Shown piece by piece: positions 1 to 10,861 of a DNA stretch of 64,000 nucleotides. Source of the stretch: Eutypella sp. D-1 (lineage: Eukaryota; Ascomycota; Sordariomycetes; Xylariales; Diatrypaceae). Within the stretch, counting starts at the first letter, position 1. Each line of letters opens with the position of its first letter. The notes beneath the pieces were generated by a model, which searched no databases, was not told the origin of the DNA, and saw only the letters and a program-made list of their open reading frames with translations. A program made the position numbers and the translations under genes. The stretch spans positions 1,798,001 to 1,862,000 of the forward strand of contig JAJTTP010000002.1 of NCBI GenBank assembly GCA_023313575.1, written 5' to 3'.

Positions 1-1311
1 AGATCACAGCAGACGCCCCAAGTCGACGAGAGAATGCGAAGGGTGTATGTCGAAAGTGGACTAACTGTTTAGGCGTCGTTGTCATACATATTTTCTACTG
101 AATTCACCCAACATGGCTGTTATAGAGCCGAGCTGTAGGTATAGTGCTAGCTTCACTGGGACAAAGGCCGCTGCGGGCCGGCCCGAGTCTTTAGATGACC
201 CGCGGGTGGGGCACTGGGGCCTGCGCAGCATGCCGAGCAATCTCCTATGCAGGTGGGCGGGGAGCGCGGGGACTTATCCATAAATAAATGCTTCATCAAA
301 CTGCACATGCCCCCGTGATACAACCGCATCAATTTCATAAGGGACCTGAAAGTAAAGATCTCTTGCAAATTTGGACCCAGTGAGAGTCGCGGCTGGCCAT
401 GGGGCGTAGCAGACATATCATCGACTTGCCTCACCAAGAGGTTAAACGCTTACCATTACAGGTATCCCAGCTATTGCCTAAAATCTAGACAATGCACTTG
501 AAATTGTTATCCACGGCATAAATGCCGCCTGCCATGGTCTTATGCGCGCGGTCGGCGGTCTCGGAGAGTTCTCGCCTTGCATTCGCTAGCCCCTTTTCGG
601 TGCATAGGAACTAATCGCGTGGGGCTGCCCCTTTTGGAGTGATTGGCGACTTCCTGGATGTAGGTATTCTAGGTGTGGCTCATAGAAGACGGTATCAGAC
701 CGATAGTGAGCGTGTAGTTAGAGCAAGTGTGACTTTTTCTGGTGGCTGGCTGTGATTTTCACCAACATTAAGGCCCATCGGCCTACGAGGGGCTTCTTCT
801 GAATTATGAATCCTTGCCGTGAAAGAACCGTGCTGCATCTGTGCAGCTCACACCCGGTACCATGTGATCCCTCACCTTCGCTATGTCTGCCCTGGTATGA
901 TATCACGATATAGACGCAGAGAAATCATACACCGTTCGTTGTTCGCGTGTCCCGATAGCTTGCGTCTGCCTCATAGATACGTGATAGTCTTTGAGAATCA
1001 GGGCATTCGGAAAGTCGGTGATATCATTCCTAAGTAAAAGAACCTCGTGAAAGGGGATAGAGATTCCGAGACCCTGTCCGTATATAGCACCGTCATCATA
1101 GATGAGCGTACCTGACGTAAGTCTTATCCTCTTCAGAGCTGTCTTTTTCTGCAAGACTTGCAGGGCCTTGCACGTCTCTAGGGTTGTCTTGGCGGGACTC
1201 GATCGCCCGAAACATTACCCACGAGATCTGTTCCGATCGGATAGATAGGATCATAATCTTCATAGCGGGATTGATCTATAATGGGGCATAAATCCTAGAT
1301 ATGAGATTTGT

Positions 1312-1342
<31 letters not shown>

Positions 1343-1702
1343 GGGGGCGGTTGGCATTTCTTCCAACTCCAGCATTGAACGTGCCGAAGAGAGTAGAGTG
1401 AAGGGTATTAGCAAACAGACATACATAAATACATACGTCGATAACTACCTGCTAGGTGCTTTTCATGTTTGAAATGTCTCACAGCCATGCTTGATACTTG
1501 TTTGCTGAAACATACCTACTACGTAGTAAGTAGGGCAGCAGGCAGTTGGTAGTTGGCCGGTGTAGCATTCCATGGACCGGATTGATGCACGGGTTCGTAC
1601 ACGGGTGTCCAAGTAACATGTGTTAATCAAGGTTATAACCCCGGAAGAACTCTGGGGTGTTTATCAATCGGTTAATTTACCTAACCATTCGACCATTCTT
1701 TC
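1..1702. other. Intergenic, no gene seen
   Basis: I see no supported gene here. Open frames on both strands are short, overlap each other and resemble no family. The only distinct structure is a (TG)n run passing into a pure G tract near 1310-1347. The pyrimidine-rich stretch just before 1727, ending TCATAG after a CCTAAC branch-like site, could be a splice acceptor for the following ORF. Confidence 0.5.
1310..1347. repeat. (TG)n microsatellite fused to a 22-base poly-G tract
   Basis: About eight TG units run directly into 22 consecutive G at 1326-1347. This is seen directly. It is a simple-sequence repeat whose exact length may be unreliable in an assembly. Confidence 0.9.
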
Positions 1703-2263
1703 GTGTTCTTCCTCGTTCATAGTACACCGGGAAACACTGACCATGCCCAGCACCGCCCAGGGGCCGAAGTAGACGGAACCTCTCTGCCGTCACCACGACG
1801 TAGTGCCAAAATCGCAGGCACGAAACGGCGCGCTGGACCCCTACCTTCGGATGTGGTGAGAAAGAGGAGTAGGATAGAAGCAACCAAACCCTTTCCTCCT
1901 CCACCCCGACGCAGTGCTAGAATTGCAAGCCTGAACCGGTACGCCGAAGCCCCACATTCGGAGCCTCCGAACATGAGACGTAGGGCGGAAGCATCAACTA
2001 CTAGCACACCACCTGCTGCTAGGATTACCACACAGCCTACCTCACGGGATACTCGTAACCAAAGAGTAGCCGCCCCCGCACGAACTCTACCTAAGGAAAG
2101 GTTAGAGGTTCGACCGAGACAAGGGTGGACGCGTCAAGACAAGGAAAACGGGCTGGGTAGGAGTTCCACGGCGGGTAAGGGTTCCACGAAGACGCCTGCT
2201 CATACTACCATTAGGAATGGCAAGAATGCGGGAGCGAATACGCCGGGCGTGTCAAAGCGATGA
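1703..2263 (+). CDS. Hypothetical Arg-rich, disordered protein (fragment)
   Basis: I do not recognise this gene. The frame is open for 186 codons and encodes a basic, low-complexity protein. A short motif is repeated: PRRSAKIA near residue 30 and PRRSARIA near residue 68, with a weaker third copy (PPAARITT) near residue 103. The composition suggests a disordered, possibly nucleic-acid-binding protein, but this is inference. The frame has no ATG before about 1970, so if it is real it is probably a downstream exon; an acceptor-like site lies near 1727. A shorter reading frame is open on the opposite strand, which weakens the case. It could also be a decayed gene piece. Confidence 0.3.
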   Translation: MFFLVHSTPGNTDHAQHRPGAEVDGTSLPSPRRSAKIAGTKRRAGPLPSDVVRKRSRIEATKPFPPPPRRSARIASLNRYAEAPHSEPPNMRRRAEASTTSTPPAARITTQPTSRDTRNQRVAAPARTLPKERLEVRPRQGWTRQDKENGLGRSSTAGKGSTKTPAHTTIRNGKNAGANTPGVSKR

Positions 2264-2598
2264 GGGAGGCTGAGGAAGATCATGTGATTTGACGCAGTTT
2301 GGTTGATTATCAAAAACTACCACAAGCTGCGACACTGTGCACATATATGCGAGTGTCTGCGGGAAGGGGTCAAGTCTAAGGCTGATCGAACAACAGAGAT
2401 GAACAGAGTGATTCTGGTGTTCAGGCTGAATAATATGTGCAGATGAAAAGAGTAAATACTATCAGGGATGGGGCGGCACGGAACAAAACAGTAAACGGAG
2501 GAAACAACAAAAAAAGAAATTTGACTTACTGGTCGGAGGCCCGCCGCTAACCCGGAAGCACCTAGTCTTCCCCTCCGTTTATAACCATAAGCTACGTT

Positions 2599-2640
2599 AA
2601 ATGATACAACTAAGAATAAATGATACAACTAAGAATAAAT
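2599..2640. repeat. 19-bp AT-rich tandem duplication
   Basis: The unit ATGATACAACTAAGAATAA occurs twice head to tail, followed by a degenerate partial copy with AATAAG/AATAAA variants to about 2662. It is seen directly and abuts the tRNA-like element, as an A-rich tail next to a SINE-like unit would. Confidence 0.75.
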
Positions 2641-2669
2641 GATAATAAGGAATAAGAATAAATCATGCA

Positions 2670-2755
2670 ATATAAGAGAATCGAACCTGCGCTTAGAAAG
2701 AAACATAAGAAACAACTACGAGTGACACTTGCCACTGGACCACTTGGTCCCGACC
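2670..2755 (-). other. tRNA-like element (A box plus B box), SINE-like or tRNA pseudogene
   Basis: On the minus strand the A-box-like TGGTCCAGTGG (2742-2732) is followed 44 nt later by the B-box-like GGTTCGATTCT (2687-2677). Both fit RNA polymerase III promoter consensus closely and the spacing suits a tRNA body. The T-arm and acceptor stems pair poorly and I could not fold a convincing anticodon arm, so this is not called a functional tRNA. The flank carries three copies of CCACTTGG (about 2740-2775) and AT-rich repeats on the other side, as in tRNA-derived SINEs. It could equally be a chance match or a decayed tRNA. Confidence 0.4.
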
Positions 2756-4691
2756 ACTTGGCCATTGACCACTTGGTCGAAGGTCCGATGATTTAATTTC
2801 ATATAAGGCGGGAGCCGACGTGTCTAAGGTTCGAGGCAGGTGCGCAGCCGGACGGCAGTTGCGGGGGCTTCGGCGAGGGGCAATGGAATAAACAGCTACC
2901 TACTTTAGTAACGTCGCGAACCAAACATGCTCCTGATTGCGAGCCCATGCGGTCGACTTCTCGAAACCACACTCTCTAGTCTAATTACATAGACCACCCC
3001 GTAGGACGAAGGAACTGCAGTATAATACAGGCAGGTACTTGCGACTTGTCTAAGGGTAAAGAAACCCGCGTACCTTGAGCACCGCTTTCCATGGGGCCCT
3101 TTCCTGCCCGCTTTGCGGCTCGCGATTATGATTATTACCTAACTAGTTCCATGCGCACCCTGCAATGGCATGAAAAAAAGAAGAATAATCATAAATCCAA
3201 GTCATCTCGGCCGCTTCTAGAAGCTCTGTTAAGGGTTGGAGAAACAAGGAATAGAGCAGTCCAAGTGGCAGAGCCGCCTGGGCAGTGAGAAGAACGACAG
3301 CAGCTGCCATAGACACATCCTGTCGATCCACGCCGTGTTACGGCTTTCTTGAGGAGTTAGTCGGTTTGGAGGAGGGCCCGCCCCCCCTTTTGCCAGGATT
3401 CTTTTGGTATTTGCCCTTCTGGGTCCCGAGTGCACCACCAAATTTTGCAAGCGACTGACGATGATTGTCTTCAGTATAGCAGGGAACGCGACTATAGCCC
3501 GCAATTTCGACGCGGCCCGGCGACTCCAGCAGAGCGAGCGCAAGGTGCTCACCCTAGAGCGCTCTTCCCAGGAGAAGATGGCCCGGGCGACTCAACGCGT
3601 CGCGAAGGAGGTGAAGAAAGCTCGCAGATTGGAGAGGAACTCTTATTCGAGAGTGGGCTTGCGGCTAGCTATGGGTACTCCGTAAAATTGGTTGCACCTG
3701 CCTGGTAGGTCTTAAAGGAACCTTCCTTCCTGTGTCGTTTCTGCGGATCGATGACGAGGTATAACCTGGAAGGTGCAGTCTGGTAGAAAGGGAGCAATAG
3801 GTAATGGGAGACATAGAATGACAATCACGTGTGTTGTGCGCCCAAATAAATTCCTTCACAATGTTTAATCTAGTCTCCATCTCAGTTCGTTTTCCTATTT
3901 CCGGCTGATTGCTATCCTGTGTTACTGTTACCAAAGTAGGTGGTGATTTTCTCACTAGCTGGGCCAGTCGGATGGAATGTGTTCAACCCTTATTCGTAAT
4001 GTGTGTAATGTGTGCTTTCGAACTAATCCTACTACATCAGTCAATATACTGTGCCATTTTTGGGTGGTTATGATGATAATAAGAAAAGTGCTCTGGCACT
4101 AAGCAGGAATCTTGGCATACATAAATCGAGATCGTTGTATAACCAATATAGGTGTTCCAAAGTTGAGTTGAACCCCTATTGTGTGAGCGGGTTGTCACAT
4201 TAATGAAGTCAGGGGGCTTGATGCTTATCACCTAAACCAGCGGACCGGCTAAACATACTTCCGCCATTGTTACTATTATCAGCCTACCGTATCTACTAAG
4301 TAGATGGGTACCTAGGTATCCTTATCGTAAGGGTTAGACAAGACATTTCACTCCCGTCATAGTAGAATATTGGCCGCGGCTCAAAACATCAAGTCATTTC
4401 ATCACTCATGACAAGGGATATATAATCTAACCAGGATGGTGATGATGAATTTGGGGTCAATGCCAAGTACTTGTTACCTGGAAAGGAGAGGTCCGGTAAC
4501 TCTAGTTGTATGCAGGGGGTTGCCTATGTCTTGCCTAACCCCCGCCGATTGTTGTGCTGTGCCTTGCCGTGCCGTGCCGTTGTCTATCGAAAATAATAGT
4601 GATACTAAGGAAATAGCTTTATGCTTCGGTGTATGCAAACGAGCAACCAGAGAGTCCGTATCGTAAGGAAATGGAAACACAAGGAGACCAA

Positions 4692-4719
4692 ACACACACA
4701 CACACACACACACACACAT
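4692..4719. repeat. (AC)n microsatellite
   Basis: About fourteen AC units occur in a row. It is a simple repeat lying in non-coding DNA. Confidence 0.9.
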
Positions 4720-5001
4720 AACAGACAACCACCCCCACTCAATACACCATAGACCGTAACGTGTCCACACGAAAAGCGATGAACGTAGTAGAAAATATGT
4801 GGAGAGGGAAACCCATGATCAGTGACGCAGAGCGCGATTCAAATCCGACTCTTTAACTCTGCGCAGGTTCCTATATACACATGCGACGAGTCCATCGACC
4901 TGTCCGGCCCACACGACCACACTACTAGCTAGACGGTACACGGAGGCAGAGGCAGGCGGCGGTTCGTCTCGACAACAAAGTCCCATTCGGGTCCCATAGT
5001 C

Positions 5002-6162
5002 CTACACGCGGTCAAGCTTGCGGCGCTCGTTCCGGGTCCTCCTCATGAGCTTCTTGTACTTCTTCTTCTTCATCTTGAGCTTCCGCTGCCGGCGGACGCT
5101 AATGGCTAGCATGTTCGGGCTTCTCTTGCGGGCCTGCTCACGCTGGACCTCGCGCATGGCCATGCGTTCGAGAAACGAGCGCGGGGACCCGGGCGCTGCC
5201 ATGTCATTGCTGGCGCCGCCGTCCGTCTCCTCTTCGATCAGCTGCGGGCTGTGAGCCAGGATTCGGGTCTCGCCGTTCGAGTCCACGGTCTCCTCCAGCG
5301 TGAACATAGCCTTGTAAACACGGGTTTCCGTCGTCGGCGTGGCGGCCTCCCTAGTTGCCTCTTCCTGTGCGACGGCAGTATCGGCAGACTCAGCAGCCGA
5401 GGTGGCTGATGCCGGCTGGGGAGCGGGAGGTGGACGAAACGGCAAGAACTGGCCGGACATGGCGTTCAGCTGGACATAAACATTGGATTCGGACCCATCG
5501 GGATGGCGGACTTCGATTCTCATTTGGTCGCCGTTGGCGTCCGTGGCGGCACTTTCCTGCTGGGTCTCGAGGTTTAGGGCTCGCATGGGTTCCTCGAGCT
5601 GGTCGACGGTGTTGGATAATGTTGTCATAACATCGTCAGCCTTGTTGGTTTTGGAACGGGAGGCGAAAATCTGGGCGAAAGCATCGTAGCTGACAGTCTT
5701 AGGGAAGCTATGCGTCACGGACATGGGCCGATGCAGGGAGAAGAAGGTAGATAAGGCCATGGCTAAGGTCAGGGGTTAGTTTGGGGGGTTATTAGCCATT
5801 TTGAGAGCGGGATGACGCATACATTTTTGAGGCACATGTTGGGTGCTGGGAACGCTTGGAAGTTTTTGAGCATTGCTGTCGGCGTTGGCATCTTTGTTGG
5901 ATCTACGTTTTCTCTTCTCGCCACCTTGTTTCGTGGAGGCTGGGGTGGCGGTGACTTCGCCATTCGCAACTCCTTTAGGGGAATCACTTGGACTAGAAGG
6001 TTTTGAAGAGGAGTATCGTCTCCTCTGCTGACATCTCGGATTACTAGTCAAGACGAAGGAAGCGGCGGCAGTAGATGCGCGGGGATTGGAAGGGGTAAGA
6101 TTAGAAAAAAGTGATGACGGGGGTGCAGTCGAGACGACCCGTCGCATGGATGAGGGCAACAT
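5002..6162 (-). CDS. cox24: Mitochondrial small ribosomal subunit protein mS38 (COX24 family)
   Basis: The product is a component of the mitochondrial small ribosomal subunit (mS38), whose yeast relative Cox24/Qri5 is needed for mitochondrial COX1 expression. The diagnostic feature is the very basic C-terminal domain (DUF1713/AURKAIP1 type), SVRRQRKLKMKKKKYKKLM followed by RRTRNERRKLDRV. The N-terminus is Ser/Arg-rich and contains RRRYSSSKPSS, as expected of a mitochondrial presequence. I reconstruct two exons, 6162-5823 and 5762-5002. They are separated by a 60-bp intron with donor GTATGC, branch ACTAAC and acceptor TTAG; phase is kept across the junction (VPQK-S-MALSTFF). The protein is about 366 residues. 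The middle is Ala/Pro-rich and probably flexible. Family assignment rests on the C-terminus and is fairly secure. Confidence 0.88.
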
Positions 6163-7132
6163 GATGTTGCTACTTGTTTCTTCGTAGACTCGCTCCGCAG
6201 TCTACGGAAGTGGTATTGAAACAGAAAAAAAAAGAGAGGAAAAAAAGAGGTTGAACCGTTGATTTGGAAAATATTGAGTGGGATTCTTAGGTGTTGCGCA
6301 TAAGTGCGCTGTCAAAGACGGACGATCATCAGTTGACCTCACTTTGATGAAATCTGACTTGAGGTGGTGTAGTAGTGCAAGTTGCAAAGCAAAGTGTAGT
6401 TGCAGAGGCTAGAGAGGGTTGATGAGTGGTAAAAAAAGTGGTTCTAGGCAAATCCAGTTTAGCCCGGTCAGCCCCAGTCTAACCCTGCACGGCTACCAAC
6501 CAGAACAGCCAGACAGCCAGAACAATCCAGAGAACAAGCCGGAGATTGAGTGATAAGGCAGTTAAGGTGAGCAAAATGCCTTGGCGACCCGGTCACGGGC
6601 ACTAAATCCTCGGCTAGCGTTCTAACATTTCACCGATAAGCCCATTAAAAGTATCACGCCACCAGGATTACGTAGTAAAGGTACCCGAGTTTCTCAAAAT
6701 GTAGATAAGCCCAGTCAGTTGCATAGCCTAAGCTGTAACGAGGTTATCTGGCAAAGAAAGTGTTAGTTATGCAAATCTCGAGATACTGGGCATTCTCTGT
6801 ATGTACTGGCCGGAGCTAACCCCTTTTCTTCCAGTAATCCAGGATTTTGAGAGGAGGAAGAGATATGTACAGCATGGGCTTACATGTATGTATCTGGAAA
6901 TGCGACACATTACACAGTTCATTCTATAACCTGGATAACCGATGACTGCATACTGATTCCAGGATGGTATGATGTGCTGCCCCCCGTCGTCTATCATGTC
7001 GTGTACGCTCAAGCGAATATTATGCACCCGTCCCGTGAATCTCCTCACACCTAGCAATGTTCCACAACAATTATAGCCAAATACAACTGCATTATCACGC
7101 TCTCCCCTACGTTAGTAAACTCGTGACCCGTA
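6163..7132. other. Intergenic, presumed promoter of the mS38 gene
   Basis: About 970 bp without a supported gene. Purine-rich A/G runs lie at 6220-6250, just upstream of the mS38 start. No TATA box, RNA gene or repeat stands out. Confidence 0.45.
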
Positions 7133-8317
7133 ATGTCACAGTTCCCACCAACGACATTAGAAGGCCGCGAGGGCTCCATATCCGTAGTCTTTGAGGAGGC
7201 GAGCCCCTCGCAACGGCTGCAGTGCCGTAAATTAGCCGCCCCTCCCTTCGGCGCACCTCTCAATGAGTCAGATTATGTCCAGCTCGACGAGTACCTCGGA
7301 GACGTCCCACTGACCCGCGACAACGGCTGGCGGTTCTGGTGCCTCTGCCTAGCCGGTGATCGTGACCAAGTCCTGGCCACCTGCAAAACAGTGCATAGGA
7401 CAATTTTCGTCCGGGAGGGGGACACGGCTGCCGAGCGCCAGGCGTATTGCATCGCGAGCGTCGTCACCGATCCTCGGTACAGGGGTTACGGGCTCGCGTC
7501 GCTTTTGCTGGAGCACGTCGCGGAGTGGATGGACGGGCCCGGTGGCGCGGTCGCCAGCCTGCTGTACACCAGTATAAAAGAGGTGGGGAGGAGACTGCTC
7601 CGCGGCCCCGTTCGATTCCATGTAGCACTCACCTAATTAACGCGGTCGCAGTTCTATGCCCACAGGGGATGGAAGGCGCTGCCAGCGACTCAGACCTTGC
7701 TATTCGATAAACCTGCTAAGCTGGGCTCATCGCGAGACGCGGCGGCTTTTCCGCCCACAGGACTCCTCGCAGGGGAGGAAGTCCTCGGTCTTTGCGTGTC
7801 CGACGTGGGGGATGTCAAAACCGGCCTCGCAAACTCGGTAGTCAGCGCCGGTGAAACACACGTGGCCGTCCTACCCACGGCGGACCTCGCGGACTGGTGG
7901 CAAGAGCGGGCCAAGTTCACCAGTCTCAGGGTTCACGGGAAAGAGCCGCAGCACTACGGCGCCGTCTGCGAATCGGTCGGCGTCTGGGTCTACTGGTATC
8001 ACGATTTCAGGAGGCAGCAGGTCGCGATACAGCGGGTGAAGCCGCCTCCGCAAACCGAGGAGGCGCATGTGCGAGCGCTGGCGAGCCTCCTGCTCGATGC
8101 CCTGGAAGAAGCGCGCAGGTGGGATATACCGAAGGTGCTTCTCTGGGATCCGAGCCCCTTCACGCTCAGAGCGGTCAAACTCCTGTCTGATGCCCTGGGA
8201 ATCGATGTGAAGACCGAGGAGCGCATCAGAAAGGGCGTTCCTATGATAAGGTGGAAGGGTGCCGATGACAAGAAGAACGTCATGGTTCGCAGTCATGAGT
8301 TCTACGCTCGTGGTTGA
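7133..8317 (+). CDS. LYC1-like GNAT lysine acetyltransferase
   Basis: This is a predicted acetyl-CoA-dependent N-acetyltransferase of the fungal LYC1 type, a family linked to acetylation of free lysine in lysine catabolism in yeasts. The acetyl-CoA-binding motif A is visible as DPRYRGYGLASLLLEHV near residue 115, with RxxGxG intact. The GNAT core ends with FYAHRGW, which is typical of the last strand. A separate C-terminal domain of about 200 residues follows, as in LYC1 proteins. Exons are 7133-7582 and 7652-8317. The 69-bp intron (GTGGGG donor, weak; branch CTAATTAAC; acceptor CGCAG) removes in-frame junk and joins SIKE to FYAHRGW. The product is 371 residues. The substrate could differ from lysine; only the fold and subfamily are supported. 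Confidence 0.75.
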
Positions 8318-9184
8318 TGTGGCTCGCCTGGGATCTATGTCTGGCTCGTCCTGTCTGTCTATGACTAACCTAATAACGTGATGACATGGGATCCTATAGT
8401 TTCAATATGTCGTTTCCACTCATTTTCTTTTACTTCAGTAATGATTGCCTGGAAAATAACATGGCAATAGACTCCCATTTAGAGACACAAACTACATCTC
8501 AGCATTAGATCATTTGTCGATGCAGTCGTTAGCTTGTGACGGAAACGTAAATCCGGGGCTACCATCGAAGACGCAAGCAGGCCTGGTGGAAGGAAAAATC
8601 ATTGATTGCCAATCATTCCTTATTTATATCCGCACAGCAAACGAAAGAATTGCCGCATCGAACTGTAACTGCCCGACTGAAAGGAGGAGGCGACGCTGCT
8701 ACACATCCCACGCACCGACCAACGCAGTGGGCCTGTCCCGGATGATGCAAATCGGCACCGTTCCGCCGACAATGAGTCAACATGCCCGACAGCCTCATTT
8801 ATCAATAACCGCAGCAAACGACGTATCCAGCCGGTCCAATGAGGCCCGTCTGCGGGTGGGGGCATCTTTCGAATTGGGCTTTGTCGCAATACCACTCCAT
8901 ACGTCAAGACGGAAGGGGTGGAGAGGGGTTGCTTGCATATGTAGGAGGCCGCGAGTGGTGTTACGACCATCCAATATAACCCTCTCATCTCCTTACTAGA
9001 TAGAAGTTGCAACTCTCGCGGCAAACAAAAGGGGCTTGAAATCTTTTACAAATACCGGCACGCATTGAGAGTAGGATTGCCGCGTCTACTACATGCTCTC
9101 CATGTTGCGCCGTAGTACTCATATCTTACCCCTTTAATCTACACCTGAGCGATATCTCAACCCTAAGTATTTTGTTCAATAGAA
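8318..9184. other. Intergenic
   Basis: About 870 bp without a supported gene. A 161-codon plus-strand frame (8514-8999) overlaps a 134-codon minus-strand frame, and neither resembles a protein family. I treat both as chance. Confidence 0.4.
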
Positions 9185-10625
9185 ATGGGCGTTGATGAAG
9201 GATTCGACATGGTCCCTCGCCTTTCCCAAGGGGGGGCCGACAGCCACAAGTGGGAAGTGTTCATAAACGCGATCAAGGACTACTACGAGAAAGACGACCA
9301 GGTGGAGATACAGGCCAACTGCATTGTGTTCAAAGCAGGCGAGTGGCCGGCGCTGCCATTCGAGGGCCACAAGTTCCTGCGCTTCAGTTCAGCGCTCAAG
9401 GGTCGCGAGGTCCCAGATGTGGGCACATACATAGGGACGGTAACCAGGGCTGCGCGGGAAATATTCGGCTCGCGCGTCAAATACTGGTCCGAGGCAGCAG
9501 ACCAGCTCGGGTTTTATAACTGGACAGAGGTCCATGAGGCGCGGAGATCCTACGATGGGGTTTGTCTAATCTTTCTTATTCATTTTTATTGCCCAGATCT
9601 GACCGTCGTCCGTGAAGCAGATTCCCAACCCTGAAGTACCCGCAACGATGAGATATCAGAAATTGCATTGGTTCGGCGGATACGGAGAGGTGGAAATCCC
9701 AGGCCGAGGACGGGGCATCGTAGCTCGGATGAACATACCGAGAGGGACCAGAATTCTAATGGAGAAACCTCTGTTCACCATCGAGAGCATGCCGGCGGAG
9801 CATCTCAAGAAGGCCATCGAGGAGAAGCTCCGAGGCCTATCGCGTGAGCAGCAACGGCAGTTTTTTTCGTTGCATAACAATCATAAGGATGAGGGCCCCT
9901 TGAACGGCACCTTCAGAACGAACGCACTTCCGTGTGGATCTGGCTCTCACATCGGCGGCGTCTACCCCGTCATATGCCGCATCAATCATAGCTGCCTCTC
10001 GAATAGCCATAACAACTGGAATGCTCAGTTGGGCGCCGAGACCATCCACGCGACTAGGGATATCCGTGCTGGCGAGGAGATTACTATCGACTATTCCGGC
10101 GGCGATGAGTTTAGTAAGAGATGGGCCAAGCTATGGAAAGCGTTCGGGTTCGAGTGCGACTGCGTCGTCTGCAGCCTCCCACCAGCAGAGCTCAAGGCGA
10201 GCGACGATCGTCGCGAGCGAATGAAGGAGCTCGACGAAAAGATCGGCAACCCACACAGGATGATGAGCAATCCGGTCGGGGCCCTGGCCGACTGCTGGAG
10301 CTTGATACGGGTCATCGAGGAGGAGTATCCCGATATTACGCACGCGCTGCTCGCCAGGGCGAATTATGATGCGTTTCAGATCTGCGCTGTACATGGGGAC
10401 AGTGCGCGGGCGCGTATATTCGCCGAAAGAGCGTATGAAGTACGCGTGGTTGTGGAGGGCGAAGATAGCCCCGAGACGAGAAAGATGGTACTTTTCGCAC
10501 TGAACCCAGCAAGTCACATGAGCTTCGGGGCCTACTCTAAGGGCCCAAAGACCTCTCAGGGGTTTGACCCTCAGAAGCTGAGCGAGAGTGAGCTGGAAAA
10601 ATGGCTTTGGAGGCAGGGTAAATAA
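9185..10625 (+). CDS. SET-domain protein (SMYD/SET5-like)
   Basis: This is a predicted protein methyltransferase. Visible SET motifs are GRGIVARMNIPRGTRILMEK (about residues 154-174), NHSC (247-250), GEEITIDY (276-283) and the post-SET-like zinc cluster ECDCVVC (Cys304, 306, 309). The region between the first two motifs is short, so a MYND finger is not evident. Exons are 9185-9559 and 9621-10625. The 61-bp intron has donor GTTTGT, branch CTGAC and acceptor AAGCAG. The nearer CCCAG acceptor is excluded because it would bring a TGA in frame. The product is 459 residues. The first exon (125 residues) has no recognised domain but stays in phase and includes HKFLRFSSALKGRE. Fungal SET proteins of this group are often expanded paralogues of unknown substrate. 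Confidence 0.75.
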
Positions 10626-10861
10626 CAGATAGAGCAGCAATTGTGGGCCTAGGGCTTCAGACTGACGGCAACACGGGGAATTTGTCTCATTATTTTTGAC
10701 GCGCGCGAAGGTGATCAGTGGTTTTCATTATCGCAGGCTGGCTTATGGAGTGCAATCTATAATGTCCTTTGAGTTGGCGAAGATAGAGAGAGAAAAAAAA
10801 AGGCCGAATCTGAGCCCATAAGTGGGAATTTTGCAAGCATACACTGTCGAAGTCCGAACGC

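Larger units (their letters stand above)
2264..5001. other. Long intergenic stretch without a supported gene
   Basis: This stretch holds a 19-bp tandem duplication (2599-2640), a tRNA-like element (about 2670-2755) and an (AC)n microsatellite (4692-4719). Overlapping open frames at 3404-3708 read a Lys/Arg/Glu-rich, coiled-coil-like peptide in one frame, but the frame lacks flanking support and could be a transposon or gene remnant. A TACCTAGGTA palindrome lies at 4309-4318. I see no other gene. Confidence 0.45.

Noticed and set aside
3404..3708. Overlapping Lys/Arg-rich open frames that could be a transposase C-terminus
   Set aside because: There is no DDE motif, no terminal inverted repeats and no adjacent coding exons were seen; the evidence is too weak to call a mobile element.
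8514..8999. 161-codon open frame on the plus strand
   Set aside because: A long opposite-strand frame overlaps it, its composition is unlike protein, it shows no motif and it has no splice or promoter support.
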